This document shows, in pieces, positions 1-9,689 of a stretch of 64,000 nt of DNA; positions within the stretch are counted from its first letter, which is position 1, and every line of letters begins with the position of its first letter. The translations under genes and the position numbers were made by a program. The stretch spans positions 1,433,501-1,497,500 of the forward strand of contig CM061100.1 in assembly GCA_030770545.1 (NCBI GenBank). Reading direction: 5' to 3'. A model generated the notes under the pieces. The model was not told where the DNA came from and did not search any database. It saw only the letters and a list, made by a program, of their open reading frames with translations. Source of the DNA: Macropodus opercularis. Taxonomy: Eukaryota > Chordata > Actinopteri > Anabantiformes > Osphronemidae.

Positions 1-152
1 ACGCTGTCTGCTGCCTTTGGTGGTGTCCACCCTTCACCATCGTTGCCATCAACAGCACTAGCATCCTCTTCATGAAGCCCAGCGGCCAGGACAACTGTAC
101 TAGCAAACTTGCTGAGGTTGCTAACCCGAGCTAGCTAGCACAACATTATATC

Positions 153-338
153 TCAACATGAAACACATTCGTAAGTGTGTGGCTTTCTGTCCAATGCCGC
201 GCAGAGGAGCATAGACGAGGCCAACACATAGCCAAGCTTACCAGAGACGCTTACGCCGGAGAACGTTTTCAGATAAAACGAGGAAAGGATAAGGCGATTG
301 TTCAAAATAGCGCGCCGAGCGCCATTACTCCCTGACAT
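153..338 (-). other. Possible divergent first exon or chance ORF at left edge
   Basis: A 61-codon ATG-initiated frame on the minus strand faces away from COPS4, with about 860 bp between the two starts. A good 5' splice donor (CTG followed by GTAAGC) lies inside it at 241, so a real exon would cover 338-242 and encode about 32 residues (MSGSNGARRA...). Nearer the edge, a minus-strand frame is open from about 138 to 1, but I recognise no family in either piece. In human the divergent neighbour of COPS4 is LIN54, but I see no match to LIN54 here. This could be the first exon of a divergent gene sharing the COPS4 promoter region, or chance. Confidence 0.2.
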
Positions 339-341
339 TTC

Positions 342-1030
342 ACAGGCCGGTCACGCCCTCAACGTGCTACGTCATCAATGGCGTAACGTTTAAAGGCACA
401 GAGCCGCTTTAAAACAGCCGTTTTCTCAAAATCATTATTCAGCGTGGTTTCAAAAAAGTGTGGGATATATTTAGTTACATTTATTTACATTATTATAGAC
501 ATTATAATATCCTCTGATTACAAATCATCAGTCATTCACTTCCTGACGAACATAAATACAAGCACACACTGGTTATAAACACATTTATGTTTATAAAGGA
601 GAATATTAAATTCACATTCAATAATCAATGCACAGCTCATGCACCTGCACTACAGGCATTTTAGTCTGTCTCGTATAGAGACACTGAATGTTATTGTCCA
701 TTTTTGTGGATGCATATATAAGCATCGTTTCATGTTTGTGTAAACGCCGTTGTTTGTTTATCTATATAGCTACTAAAGCCTATTTTACTTACTTCTCACT
801 TACTTCTCGGCATGTAATACTCTACTGTATACTGTATACTGTAATAGTATATATGTTATGTTTGCTTTTGTATTACATACACAGGAAGAATTTGAAGTGA
901 ACATAAGATAGACCACTAATGCAGTACGTGTACTTCAGTACTGTATTATTTAATATTAGCTATTTACTTTTACTATTATTATTTTACTTGAACGGTAGGA
1001 AAACAACGAGACAACTAGAAAAACAGAGGA
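342..1030. other. AT-rich intergenic stretch upstream of COPS4
   Basis: No coding exon, RNA gene or recognisable mobile element was seen here. The only ATG frame of any length (688-900) is 70 codons of low-complexity, AT-driven sequence and looks accidental. Confidence 0.5.
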
Positions 1031-1196
1031 CTGCCTACGTCACTTCCGTTAAACGCTAACTTCCGTGCTGAACGTCCGCCATGTTTGTAGGCAGGTTCCG
1101 TCGATTGGAGGACTGATCGCGGGACACAAGCAGGCCGAGAGGCTCGTTCCCCTCTTGGAGGAGGAAATCGCTGTTGTTGACACTTCACAGGCGACC
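1031..1196 (+). promoter_or_regulatory. cops4: COPS4 promoter / 5' UTR
   Basis: A CRE-like TACGTCA at 1036-1042 runs directly into an ETS-type CTTCCG (1043-1048), and a second ACTTCCG follows at 1059-1065. A YY1-like GCCATGTTT sits at about 1078-1086. No TATA box is visible. This is typical of a housekeeping promoter (inference). An out-of-frame upstream ATG at 1081 opens an 11-codon frame ending at 1116, but it may lie before the transcription start. The coding frame stays open upstream to about 1065 but has no ATG before 1197. Confidence 0.5.
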
Positions 1197-4100
1197 ATGG
1201 CGACCGAAGTGAGACAGGAGCTCGCTCAGTTAATGAATTCAAGCGGCTCCCATAAGGATCTTGCAGCCAAGTATGTGGTTCTTATTATAAAGAACGTATT
1301 ACTCGCTAACAGCAGCCACATGCTGATGGAAATGAAGACATTAACGTAATCAGTGGAGCAGCTAGCGATGACAAGGCTGTGATATGCTAAGCTAGCACGA
1401 GTTAGCCAGCTATTTGAGAGAGAGCCTACCGTGTAAAATAACGCATTTGCCAAGTCAGTGTGTTGTAACGTTACAGGCATCAGTTTAACCTCGAATTCCA
1501 GCAATCCGACATAAAAGCGGCGACGCCGGCGGTGACGGTCGCTCACTGCGGTGTTTTGTCATGTGCAAGCTAACTGCTGCTCTCAGCTACACAGTGGGTG
1601 CAGGCTACAGAATAGGGAGGACAGGGCTTCAACTTGTTCTGCTTTTCATGTTGTCTGCTTAAACATGTGTCCGTCCCTCGTGTGAGTGAACATGTGCGTC
1701 ATGTTGTAGAAAGCAGGAAAATAATGACTGGCCAAAACTGAAATGTTAGGTAATAGCGGAAAAACTGCAAGTGGCGTTTGGTGAACGAGCTTTTTGTGTC
1801 CCAGCCTCATGCTGTCAGCCAAGACAGACAAGAGGCTGGAGTCTGGCCTGCGTCATATCCTAGGAAGCCTCTTTTAAAAGCCTCCCACTGACTGGCAGTA
1901 ACAAGTAGAGTGGTTTTCATGAGCAAACGCTGTTTCATTTTTCATGCTGGAACCTGACTGGAACATAAATTCTGTTAACCTGGATTATTTTGCAGGTATC
2001 GACAAATTTTGGAGAAGGCCATTCAGTTAACAGATGCAGACCAGCTGGAGTCCTTAAAGGCCTTTGTTGAAGCAAGTAAGCTGGATCAAACATGTCAGCT
2101 TTTAATACACTTGATGTGCTTGGCTGTAGGCAGGATGACCCACCGCAGTGTTTTGGTGTTTTACAGTGGTTAATGAAAATGTCAGCCTCGTCATCTCGAG
2201 ACAGCTACTCACTGATTTCTGCACACATCTGCCCAACCTTCCTGACGCCACAGCTAAAGCTGTTTATCACTTCACCCTGGAAAAGATTCAGCCCAGGGTT
2301 ATCTCCTTTGAGGAGCAGGTAAAGGCCGATTGAGGTTTTGTTGCATATCATTCAGTCGGTTAAAACTAAGCAGTTATTGAATTATTGTTTTCCGTGACTG
2401 TAGGTAGCTTCAATCAGACAGCACTTAGCAACCATTTATGAAAAGGAGGGAGACTGGAGAAATGCTGCACAGGTTTTAGTTGGTATTCCTCTAGAAACAG
2501 GACAGAAGTAAGTGACATGTGCGAATGGATTCATTCTTTATTATGCGTGTGTGACATCTCTAAATGACGCTTGTTTTCCTCCGGTAGGCAGTACAATGTC
2601 GACTATAAGTTGGACACATACCTGAAAATTGCCCGTCTCTATTTAGAAGATGACGACCCAGTGCAGGCTGAAGCCTACATCAACAGAGCCTCTTTGCTTC
2701 AGAATGAGTCGTCTAACGAACAGTTGCAGATACACTATAAGGTTCTTGCCATACGGTTATGTTTCTTCTAAAAAGCACGATTGGAGCATCACAGTATAGA
2801 TTGTATGTAGTTTGGATAAATGTTTCATGCTGTTCTTATCCTTAGGTGTGTTACGCAAGAGTTCTAGACTTCAGGAGGAAATTCATTGAAGCTGCTCAAC
2901 GATACAACGAACTGTCTTATAAGTCCATAGTACATGAGAGTGAGCGATTGGAAGCACTGAAACATGCCCTTAACTGCACCATACTGGCCTCTGCAGGTAC
3001 CACAAAGACCTCTGTCTTCCTAAAATAAGCTGCTTGTCTCAAACGGCTAAACATTGCTCGCGCTTTGTTTCAGGCCAGCAGCGATCTCGTATGTTGGCCA
3101 CGCTTTTTAAGGATGAACGCTGTCAGCAGCTGGCGGCCTATGGTATCCTGGAGAAGATGTACCTGGATCGCATCATCAGAGGAAACCAGCTGCAGGAGTT
3201 TGCTGCAATGCTGATGCCTCATCAGAAAGCCACCACAGCCGATGGTGAGGGGAGGGGTGGCTTCACAGAGATTCTGTTTGGTTATGGGGTGAAATTGGCA
3301 TCAAAGGAGATGGATGACTGGTAAATTTTATCGCAGCAACCTCTACCATTTAATGGCTAAGTTTAAAGGAAAGCTGCATTTTTAAACAAGAATATAAATG
3401 TTCTTGTTGAAGGCTTTGTATGTTTGAAACAAATCAAAAACAACCGCACTTATTTAACAATTAAAGTTGTTTCTGCTTATGTTGGGTTACAGGTTCCAGT
3501 ATTCTCGATAGAGCTGTGATCGAACACAACCTGCTCTCTGCTAGTAAACTGTATAACAATATTACTTTTGAAGAACTAGGAGCACTGTTGGAAATCCCCC
3601 CAGCAAAGGTGAGACAAGAATTGAATTGATTTGACTAAATAAAACCATCCAAACAACCTTTCTACTTTATGAGGAATGAATATTTGTAAATGTTTAGCAA
3701 ACAGTATACTGAAATGTTAATTCCTGTTTTTGTCTTTAGGCTGAGAAAATTGCTTCTCAGATGATAACTGAAGGACGCATGAATGGCTTCATCGATCAGA
3801 TAGATGGAATTGTACATTTTGAGAGTAAGTAAAAGTGCTTTTTGTCTCGGGCTACATGGTTCCTCGCCTTCATCAGAAGTTAAAGCTAAATGTATACCGG
3901 TGTTTGCACGCATGACGCATTACTACGCAACGTGGTTAATGCTTTAAGGCAACGATATCAGGAACTAGTTGCATTTACATCCCTTCCCAGCAGCAGCAGT
4001 AGTAGCAGCCTCTTCCGTTCTGCGCCTATTGAGGAAGGCAGGAAGGGTGTTAATAAAATAATACAAACACAGTCATATGCGCTTCAGATGCCATGAAATG

Positions 4101-4273
4101 GGAGTTTGGCTTCTGATCAGTTTTTCCTTTTCTCTGCAGCACGTGAACCTCTTCCTACCTGGGACAAACAGATCCAATCTTTGTGTTTCCAAGTCAACAA
4201 CCTCCTTGAAAAGATCCGTCAGGCTGCTCCAGAGTGGGCGGCACAAGCGATGGAAACCCAGATGACCCAGTGA
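1197..4273 (+). CDS. cops4: COP9 signalosome complex subunit 4
   Basis: COPS4 is a PCI-domain subunit of the COP9 signalosome, which removes NEDD8 from cullins and so controls cullin-RING ubiquitin ligases. Nine coding exons join in phase: 1197-1270, 1996-2075, 2167-2318, 2404-2507, 2588-2741, 2846-2996, 3074-3244, 3493-3608, 3740-3824 and 4140-4273 (the first listed holds the start codon, so there are ten coding segments including it). The product is 406 residues, the same length as human COPS4, and near-identical in runs such as YNVDYKLDTYLKIARLYLED and DERCQQLAAYGILEKMYLDR. The C-terminal PCI winged-helix part starts at about residue 297 (SSILDRAVIEHN...). The start is MATEVRQ, with a strong context (A at -3, G at +4). 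All introns are GT-AG. It is convergent with the PLAC8-like gene, as in human. Identification is secure. Confidence 0.97.
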
Positions 4274-4595
4274 ACGCCCCCCCACCAAACTGCTCTCTCA
4301 GCCCGTGTTTTGTCTTCCTGCTCATCATCACCACACGATAGTTTTGTTGATGGAAGAGGGACGTTTTTCTTTTTGCTAAATTTTCTGAGGACATTGTCGT
4401 TTTGCTCTTTGCTCTTGAGAAAGTAGTTCAGTGTTTCTCGGTATTTCAGATCTGTTTCATGGATGTAGTCACTGAGAACTGTAATGTCAAACATTGTTGA
4501 AATTTTCCAGCATATTCTCGTTTTCAGCGTCTCCTAATGACTCAGCAGCTTCTGTCAGCTGCGTCCTGAATTACAGTACAATACGATATTTCAGA

Positions 4596-4605
4596 AATAA
4601 ATAAA
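4596..4605 (+). terminator. cops4: COPS4 polyadenylation signal
   Basis: Two overlapping AATAAA hexamers (4596-4601 and 4600-4605) lie about 325 nt after the COPS4 stop. They are the first canonical signals downstream, so the transcript probably ends near 4620-4630. Confidence 0.6.
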
Positions 4606-5241
4606 TTCAAAGCTGAGAGACATTGTTCAGCACTGAGGCCGTGTCATTGAAACGTGTTTTCTTCTTCACACTTCCTTGAACAGCCGTTCAATTTGAAATT
4701 AGTTACGTAAAACAAAGACATAAAATGTGTTTTCTATATTACTACAAACTGCATGTGTGCATTCAGTAATTTCATGTTGATGTTGATTATCTCAGAACTG
4801 ACTATTGGTATGTGTTAACATGAACAGATGAACAGGAGTAATTAAACCTTGACCTAGAGGTGGTGCCAGATAAATTCAGTGGTTGAGGACTAATAATGCT
4901 GACAGACCGATATTGTAATATCGTACATTACACCTGCAATTGTTAATTGATTGTCAGAACTATTTTTATTTCATTGATTAAGCAAAAAATAATTTTTGTT
5001 TTAGGATTTGTATCTTTGGGTTTGAAAAGCCATAATGTAAAGGTAACTAACTCCAACTGGCTGCTCTGTTTTACAGCTTAAGTCAACATGACGCTGTTCA
5101 TGGCCCTCAAGGTTGTCCCACCACCTAATGTTTAACTGAAGTCGAGATACGAATGTCGTTACTCGCAGGATTATAACTGATGCCTGAATTACCAACAAAC
5201 ACTATGAACGACTCGTACTACAAACAGCTTTACGAACAAAC
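4606..5241. other. Intergenic gap between convergent COPS4 and PLAC8-like genes
   Basis: An AT-rich spacer of about 630 bp between the inferred 3' ends of two tail-to-tail genes. No exon, RNA gene or repeat was recognised. Confidence 0.5.
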
Positions 5242-5247
5242 TTTAAT
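5242..5247 (-). terminator. Candidate polyadenylation signal of the PLAC8-like gene
   Basis: ATTAAA on the minus strand, about 176 nt past the stop codon. It is a common variant signal. No canonical AATAAA on that strand lies closer. Confidence 0.35.
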
Positions 5248-5422
5248 GTCTTTATGAGAATCAGCTGCATGAATAAAAGCTTCTGAATCACAGCAGTTCA
5301 GCAGATTTGCAGCGTGTGCAGTGTCATTGAGCATCTAAAAGGGAGGCAGCAAACATGTTTCACAAGTTCAACAACGGATCCATAAACCCCAAAGTCGTCA
5401 TGATGCCAAGACACCAACCTGA

Positions 5423-6284
5423 TCAGAAAATGCCCTGCTGCTGTCTGCGCTTGATGTCTCTCTTCAGCTGGCAGGTGGCACAGTGTGGGCAGCACCAGGT
5501 CACCAGGAAGTCATTACACATGGAGCCCTGGAAACCACACATGCAAATCACATGGTCAATTTGTAAATTTCAGTTTGCATTTACCGCTGATGACAGGTGC
5601 ATTATTTTATTCCAGAGCCGCAATGTTTTTAACGTTTTACAGTGTTCACATGGGAACTTGACTAGAATTAGTCCAAGCTGAATCTTCACCTCACAAAGTT
5701 TAAACTCAGGCTTGTGACCCCTGATTTATCCCCTCACATCCTTTGTAGAGCTCTAATAGAATTACAGTTTGAGGAACTCAAAGGGAAGAATGAAGTCAGT
5801 CATTAGGTAAATTTAGGTATCATCAGGTGTATTTGTGCAGCTGAGCCGCACCATTAATCATCTGACTCTTTTGAGAACAGGAGGTAAAGCAGTTGTTACT
5901 TTCCCATTATTGAGGTAAAGAGAGGAGTCGCCCCTTCACCACATCCTGACAACAAAGACTGCGAATCATTGCTGTGTGGTAGAAGTCTTACGCTGATGTT
6001 GTATTTAGTCCGGTAGACGGAGCGGATGGGCATGCCCAGGCCACACAGGCAGCACTCGTCCATGGCGCTGGCGATGGAGCAGCCCAGACACGGGTAGCAC
6101 CACAGCCCACAGCAGCCTGAGCAGGAGGGAGGCAGTCAGCGTGTCGGGAAAATGCCCACTTTACAGCTTAATGTAGGAAAAAACAGGAGCAACACTCACA
6201 CGTCCCAACATCGTCGCAGCAGGCGCACAGGCCGGTCTGGAAGTCGGAGCGCGGATAGGAGGCAGGTTGGTTGGTCACAGCCAT
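5423..6284 (-). CDS. PLAC8-like cysteine-rich protein (PLAC8/cornifelin family)
   Basis: Three coding exons on the minus strand, 6284-6200, 6116-5992 and 5527-5423, join in phase to give 104 residues. Human PLAC8 is of similar size. Family hallmarks are visible: a double-Cys run (TCCCGLWCYPCLGC), the ECCLCG block, a YRTKY motif, then CCPHCATCQLKRDIKRR and a short tail. PLAC8-family proteins are small Cys-rich proteins linked to membranes or the cell cortex. Roles described in the family include differentiation, cell-size control and metal resistance; which applies here cannot be told from sequence. The start is the first ATG, in MAVTNQPASYPR, followed by a short N-terminus before the Cys-rich block. 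It is convergent with COPS4, matching the human COPS4-PLAC8 order. Teleosts often carry several paralogues, so I give no specific symbol. Confidence 0.92.
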
Positions 6285-6500
6285 GGTCAGAGTAAAAGCT
6301 TCCTTTGTGTGAAACAGGTGTTAGTACTCACTACTTCCTACAGACGAGCTGCAGCCTATTATACGGAAACAGAACCTTTTTTTATTTAGAGCATGACTTC
6401 TAGTTAGTTTTATTATTGGAGAGAGAAAACTTACCAGAAGGACGGAGAGTTGAAGAACGTCGACCGAGACGCAAGGAGAGCCTTTAAAGCTGATAGCGAG
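6285..6500 (-). promoter_or_regulatory. 5' UTR intron and promoter-proximal region of the PLAC8-like gene
   Basis: A minus-strand donor CTG|GTAAGT (exon end 6435) pairs with an acceptor CACAAAG at 6303, which is preceded by an exact TACTAAC branch-point sequence. This predicts a non-coding first exon upstream of 6435 and 18 nt of leader (6302-6285) before the ATG. A TTTAAAG element near 6482-6488 could serve as a TATA-like box. The splice sites are read directly; the exon structure is inference. Confidence 0.5.
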
Positions 6501-6502
6501 CA

Positions 6503-8284
6503 GGTGACTAATGTGGGTTTACCACACTTTATTGTCTGGAAAGATTCCAGGAAAAAGGGTCACAGAAACACACCCAGTAGACATTAAAGCTGAGATGTGC
6601 GGCCTTTTGTCCAGAGTAAACTGTTTGAGCAAACAGCAGCTGTACTGAAGCTCAGACACTAATGATTGTTGAAAACGGAGAAATAAAAAAGCTGCTTAGT
6701 GCTAGATTTACACAAATAACGTACAGAAAACAACTTACCCATAATAATAATAATAATAATAATATGGAAACGTGCTGAAACGTACAGTCACCTGTTTCAC
6801 CTGCTTTTTCTTTTGGTAGTAAATATATATATTAATGTATAGCTTTACTACACAATTTAAATGAACCCATTTCTGCCAAAGCCACAATGTAGAAATACAC
6901 AAACAAAGTATCATAAAAACATAAATAACATAATCAAGTACCCAAATAAGAGCAGTAATTTGATAGTTCATTCATTGAGCCTGGAAGTGCACTGAGCAAG
7001 TGTTTTACATGAGTTACAGCCACGATCGAACATGTAATGTTTTAATTTATGAGAAACACAGTGAAAAACATTTCTTTAACTTTTTTAACTTGACAGAACA
7101 GTTTAAACGATCTTTGTAAAATGATCAGTACAATATTTGCCAATGAAAAGCAGAGAGGACACATAAAGTGAAGATAAATACTCAGGTCAAAGTAATGACG
7201 GCTAATTCTCAATTCTTCCATTATGTCACGTATCAGTGCTATGATAATATAATGTAATGATATCATCATCGCATGACAACATATAAATATACGAGAAAAA
7301 ATCCACATGATAAAATGAATGACATGTCTGCGTATCTCCACTCAGCTTGTGGGTGGTGTTACCACACTGAGTGAGGCGTAGCTGACATATCGACTGTCTA
7401 TACTATCTGACCTGGAACCATAAAGCTTTATGGCCCAGGGATGTGAGTATATGACGGAGATGTGACCCAACAGGCCACAGTCCACAGTCCTCCACGTTTC
7501 CAGCTGCTGCCACGCTCCTTCCAGACACACGGTGGCGCTGCTTCCCACAGGCTACGAGCAGACGAGGCGTAATGACAACCTGACTGTAATGACACGGGCT
7601 CCAGCATAATGAGCAGCTGCAGCGCAGAATAAGCACCACGTCCAATTTCCGACAGACTAAAGATAGTTGCGGGCTGAATGACACCTCAATGCACCGGGTG
7701 GTTATTTGCCAACAGCTATTTACCAGACAGAAAAGAACCCATTCATGAATAACTCATGTACTTGTATATTCTTCTGCTGGTTGAAACCAGGAGCAGCAGA
7801 TCCAGGTACTGACCAGGTGGAGGTTTACCTGTTGTCTTCACCTGTAGGTGGTTGCATTTTACTAACGAGTATATTTACACTTTGCTTTGCCAAAAGTGAG
7901 GCTAGTTGCCAGTATAGTCCATTTCAAACATCCTATGTGTTCTCTGGTGGTACTGCTGACCTCTGCACCGTCTGTATCCTCTTCCTACTACAAGCTGAAC
8001 TTCTTCTGCGCCGGGGGTCCGGTGAAGCGACGTGAAGCGCTGACAGACATGCGCACAGCTGATGGGAGAAAGGCACATCTGCACTGACGTCACCCCCCGT
8101 GAAAAAGCTGCCAGTTTGAAGCTGTCCGGGTCTGGGACATACCCGGCCTCTGCAATGTGGTGAGGAGGAGCAGCTCCAAGCCAACTCCTGCTGCAGTTTG
8201 CATGCACTTGTAAGGCTGTGGCAGGACACTCTGTGCAACCTCTGCTAACTTCCTGAGCCACGACCAAGAACACAAAGTCTAGAT
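6503..8284. other. Intergenic region between head-to-head PLAC8-like and ADAMTS6 genes
   Basis: AT-rich in its first half (6.65-7.35 kb) and nearer balanced composition later. It contains a TAA microsatellite (6741-6764). Several overlapping ATG frames on both strands (7342-8273) have no recognisable domain and contradict one another. No gene is supported. Confidence 0.5.
6741..6764. repeat. (TAA)n microsatellite
   Basis: About eight copies of a TAA/ATA trinucleotide in the intergenic region upstream of the PLAC8-like gene. Confidence 0.9.
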
Positions 8285-9689
8285 TATAAAGACGAGAGAC
8301 GCAGGCTGGAAATACACCCGCTGCTGCTGGAGGAAACCCAATACTCTGGTCCGAGCTGGGATCCTGCTGCTGCCGCGAAGCCGAGAATCACGCCGCACTT
8401 TCAAGGGATGGCAAAATCCAAAAGGAGATGAAAAGAGGGGAGCGGGAGTCTTTTGTCCCGAGGTCTCCCTGAACACTTAACCCGGAGCTGACAATGAAGA
8501 TGAGCGCGGTAACTATCACCTAACACTCCCGTCTGTTGAGAGTAGGACGGAATCTTTCAGGCAGGTTTGGTCACGGCAGCTTAGTGTGAGCAGGGAAGCG
8601 TGTAAACCTCGCGTCTGCAGCCACTTACGCAGCGTCTTGGTGCATTTGCGTGGACAAAGTGTAGCTTTGGAAACATTTACGCGCAGCACCTACGTTTGCA
8701 GGGTGTGCGTTTTGCACAGCACCGGTCTGTGCGCCACCGCAGCTGCTCAGACAAACTGAGGAGACTTCTACGGAGTTCGGCGCACGCCTCCTTGCAACAA
8801 AACCCGGTTCATTTAGTAGCCGACGCGCCACCAGGTTGAGTCTGAGGTACCGGTGGACTGCACACGGGCCGGCTGCCAACTGTCTGGGTCAGCGCAGCCA
8901 AGTAGGTAGCGCTGTCTGCCTGCCTGGGCCGCTGGAGGGAAGCACACACGAAGCCCTTGTTTCCGCAGACTGACAGTCCGTTGATCCCTCTGTGGCCCGG
9001 ACGCGCAGTCTGCTCAGAGCGGTGCGCGTAAAAGCAGCGAGTCACGGTGGACCGCGTCTCCAGTAACGTGGGATTCCTCTCCAGTGACGGCGCTCAACCT
9101 CTCACCTTCACGCTGAGCCCTTTAGTCGTTAACCTGTCGTCTCCAAGACGGAGCTACTCAATTAGCAACGCCGGGAAACGTAAATCTGTGCAGCCACCGG
9201 AGAGCGTTACCTTAAACAATTAGCTCCGTGGGAGACATTTAGTATATAAATAATTGCAAGTTCGAGGCCAAATTTCAATGATCATTACTGTTTGGCTAAA
9301 AGATGAGAGACAAGCAGAAGCAGCAGTCATCCAAGAGATGGAGACTGGTTTAACCTCTGCTTTCATCTCCTCCTCAGGAATGCAGATGGATCGGTCAAGA
9401 CAAGTTCCCAATATAGAGCAGCCTGTCTGGAGTTACACCTGAGTGTGGCTGTGTCAGATGGATTATGTTCTTTTTTTCTGCGAGCCGCTGACATGAATTC
9501 AAAGGCCAGTGAGATGTAGAAGCGAATGCCTTCAGGAGAAATCTGAAACCCGGATGAGCGCTGCGAGACGGTTGAAGCGAAGGAGGTAAAACCATGGACC
9601 TGTTGTGGTGCAGCACTGGACCGACTGTGTGCTCTTAACCCGCCCGTAGCGCCCTCTACCCCACCTCATGTCACTTCTTGCTCTGAATT
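8285..9689 (+). promoter_or_regulatory. adamts6: ADAMTS6 promoter and 5' UTR (inferred two-exon leader)
   Basis: A TATAAAG box at 8285-8291 precedes a GC-richer segment ending in a donor, GCG|GTAACT (exon end 8508). A strong acceptor with a pyrimidine tract, TCTCCTCCTCAG, lies at 9377, so the coding first exon probably begins at 9378 and runs through the ATG at 9690. The inferred leader exon holds several short upstream ORFs: one of 20 codons at 9380-9442, others starting after 9455, and one at 9668-9751 that overlaps the main start out of frame. The main start has a strong context (A at -3, G at +4), while the overlapping ATG is weak. Motifs are seen directly; transcript structure is inference and needs RNA data. 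Confidence 0.4.

Noticed and set aside
1065..1196. Open frame continuing upstream of the COPS4 ATG
   Set aside because: It has no ATG, overlaps promoter motifs, and the 406-residue product from 1197 matches the family length.
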